Below are positions 39,796-42,500 of a DNA stretch of 42,500 nucleotides, in pieces. Both the position numbers and the translations under genes were made by a program. Source of the DNA: Bacillota bacterium. Lineage in GTDB: Bacteria > Bacillota > Clostridia > UBA1381 > UMGS1253. Numbering within the stretch: the stretch's first letter is position 1; each line of letters begins with the position of its first letter. The stretch covers positions 1 through 42,500 of the forward strand of contig JAKJBW010000015.1 of NCBI GenBank assembly GCA_022706785.1, given 5' to 3'. The notes under the pieces are model-generated. The model did not search any database. It was not told the origin of the DNA and saw nothing but the letters and a program-made list of their open reading frames with translations.

Positions 39796-39828
39796 AAAAA
39801 CCTCTGTCGGAATAATCCAAGACAGAGG
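39796..39828 (-). terminator. Terminator of the CarD-family gene
   Basis: CCTCTGTC/GACAGAGG (39801-39808 with 39821-39828, 12-base loop) followed on the minus strand by TTTTTATTAT. It is 50 bases past the stop. Confidence 0.88.
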
Positions 39829-39878
39829 CAAAAAGTGCATTAAACATTAAAACACACCAGATAGATCCGGCCTGTTGC

Positions 39879-40376
39879 CTACCCTGCATTCAACTCTTGT
39901 TCGACGGCCTCCTGCAAAAGGTTTTCAAGCGTTTCCTGACACGCGGCGTCAGCCAACACAAGTTCGCTGAACAATATTTGCTTAGCGCTGGAAAGCATTT
40001 TGCGCTCGCCTGTGGAAAGCCCTTTCTTTTTATCACGGCACATCAAGCTTTTCACAACCTCAAGCACTTCATAAATATTCCCGCTACGAATTTTGAGCAT
40101 GTTTTCACGATACCGCTTATTCCAGTTGGAATCCTCATTGTTGTAACAATCGCAAAATCTTTTCAAAACCCTTTTTGCCTCATCGCAGGTAATGATGTTG
40201 CGCACACCGATCTCCGTCACATTGAGCATGGGGATCATAACCTTCATATCCCCTGCGGATAAACGCATCACATAATAAGCGTGTCTTTCGCCCAATATTT
40301 CCTTTTCCTCGATAGCCTCAATGATACCTGCTCCATGCATGGGATAAAGCACCCTGTCACCAATTTTATAGCTCAC
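39879..40376 (-). CDS. CarD/CdnL-family RNA-polymerase-binding regulator
   Basis: A 165-residue protein with a GTG start (GGAGGGG nine bases upstream; a nearby ATG is followed at once by a stop). The N-terminal ~65 residues are the RNA-polymerase-interacting domain: YKIGDRVLYPMHGAGIIEAIEEKEILGERHAYYVMRL. The helical C-terminal half follows, with DEAKRVLKRF, a Trp in NWNKRYRENM, and KSLMCRDKKKGLSTGERKMLSSAK. CarD proteins bind the beta subunit and stabilise open promoter complexes, often at rRNA promoters. It is encoded next to an rRNA operon, which may be chance. It has a full-consensus promoter. Confidence 0.93.
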   Translation of the reverse strand: MSYKIGDRVLYPMHGAGIIEAIEEKEILGERHAYYVMRLSAGDMKVMIPMLNVTEIGVRNIITCDEAKRVLKRFCDCYNNEDSNWNKRYRENMLKIRSGNIYEVLEVVKSLMCRDKKKGLSTGERKMLSSAKQILFSELVLADAACQETLENLLQEAVEQELNAG

Positions 40377-40448
40377 TTCATATTCCCCTCCAACTCCCCA
40401 AAGAGGATGTTACCAATATATACAGTATTATTCTCTAATGGTAAGTAT

Positions 40449-40477
40449 ATTATACTATATTGGCTTGGAAATGTCAA
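40449..40477 (-). promoter_or_regulatory. Consensus promoter of the CarD-family gene
   Basis: On the minus strand TTGACA (40472-40477), 17 bases, TATAAT (40449-40454): an exact sigma-A consensus. Predicted leader about 65 bases. Confidence 0.85.
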
Positions 40478-40545
40478 AAAATTATAAAAAGAATTGCACC
40501 GGATAATAAAAATCTGCACCGCTTAGCATATCCCCCCCGCCACGC

Positions 40546-40579
40546 AAAACAGCCTGCGGCGTTTGCCGCAGGCTGTTTT
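40546..40579 (-). terminator. Terminator of the rRNA operon
   Basis: AAAACAGCCTGCGGC (40546-40560) pairs exactly with GCCGCAGGCTGTTTT (40565-40579) over GTTT. It lies nine bases past 5S rRNA. Confidence 0.88.
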
Positions 40580-40587
40580 ATTTCGAT

Positions 40588-40703
40588 TCCGGCAAATATC
40601 TATTTTTCCGGGCGGTCGCCCGCCAGGTATCGTCGACGTAAGAGAGCTTAACTGCCGTGTTCGGGATGGGAACGGGTGGGGCCTCTCTGCCATCTTCACC
40701 GGA
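40588..40703 (-). rRNA. rrf: 5S ribosomal RNA
   Basis: 116 bases. The 5' end TCCGGTGA pairs with the 3' end TTGCCGGA (helix I). The middle contains the universal ACCCGTTCCCATCCCGAAC and GTTAAGCTCTC. It follows 23S on the same strand with a spacer of about 134 bases that holds no tRNA. Confidence 0.96.
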
Positions 40704-40837
40704 TGCTTCGGATGCTTATCACACCCTCAAAACTAAACAATGTCCGCCGCCACATCTCTGTGACAACTTAGGAAGAGCAAAGAAGCCTTACTTCCTTGCT
40801 TCATATATTTCCTTGCGCGCTTTCCCAAATTACCTTT

Positions 40838-42500
<1,663 letters not shown>

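Overview
The window looks like chromosome of an anaerobic, spore-former-type Firmicute (class Clostridia) of roughly mid GC. The evidence is the gene content: a Firmicute rplS-lepB-rbgA block, an RbgA-type circularly permuted GTPase, an RqcH ribosome-quality-control protein, MtaB, a YmfI-like reductase, a GTP-type PEP carboxykinase and a CarD-like regulator. A ferredoxin-linked thioredoxin-reductase-like enzyme and a CoA-disulfide reductase fused to sulfur-transfer domains point to an anaerobic redox life. Three sulfatases, a URO-D-like protein and an AraC-type membrane regulator point to use of complex, probably sulfated, glycans. I cannot name a genus.

Layout. 1-5.8 kb: the 3' part of RNase P RNA, a secreted beta-propeller protein, a small membrane protein and a membrane-anchored AraC regulator. 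5.9-6.9 kb: gene-poor DNA with the remains of an IS200-like (Y1) transposase. 6.9-10.8 kb: an AT-rich accessory island of very small genes, mostly DNA-binding proteins. It holds a divergent repressor/Cro-like pair with three operators, an ImmA/IrrE-type protease, an acetyltransferase, and two near-identical copies of an unnamed gene, each facing a different small regulator across a different palindrome. No integrase is visible. 10.8-14.0 kb: GDP-mannose 4,6-dehydratase, a glycosyltransferase and a GDP-mannose pyrophosphorylase, all reading leftward. 14.8-18.2 kb: a DUF421 membrane protein, tmRNA, a sulfatase and SmpB. 18.4-22.4 kb: pckG behind a long leader, then RqcH facing it.

22.7-29.3 kb is a thiol/sulfur redox cluster: a Crp/Fnr regulator, thioredoxin, a TlpA-like thioredoxin, CcdA, a ferredoxin gene broken by one stop codon, a thioredoxin-reductase-like flavoprotein, and a four-domain CoA-disulfide reductase/rhodanese/TusA/DsrE protein. 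Three promoters in this cluster carry a TGTGA-N5-TCACA-like site centred about 41 bases before the inferred start. The local Crp/Fnr protein has the Arg-Glu...Arg recognition residues expected for that half-site. The simplest reading is a local redox/sulfur regulon.

29.4-40.4 kb holds a second sulfatase, a FabG/YmfI-like reductase, mtaB, a HPr-like protein without its phosphorylatable histidine, rbgA, lepB and rplS. Then come a third sulfatase flanked by a URO-D-like gene and a 3' fragment copied from it, and a CarD-family regulator. 40.5-42.5 kb is the 3' end of an rRNA operon on the minus strand (5S, and 23S running off the window).

CDS starts were chosen from Shine-Dalgarno spacing, so several differ from the longest open frame. 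Promoters and operators were found by eye and are inferences.
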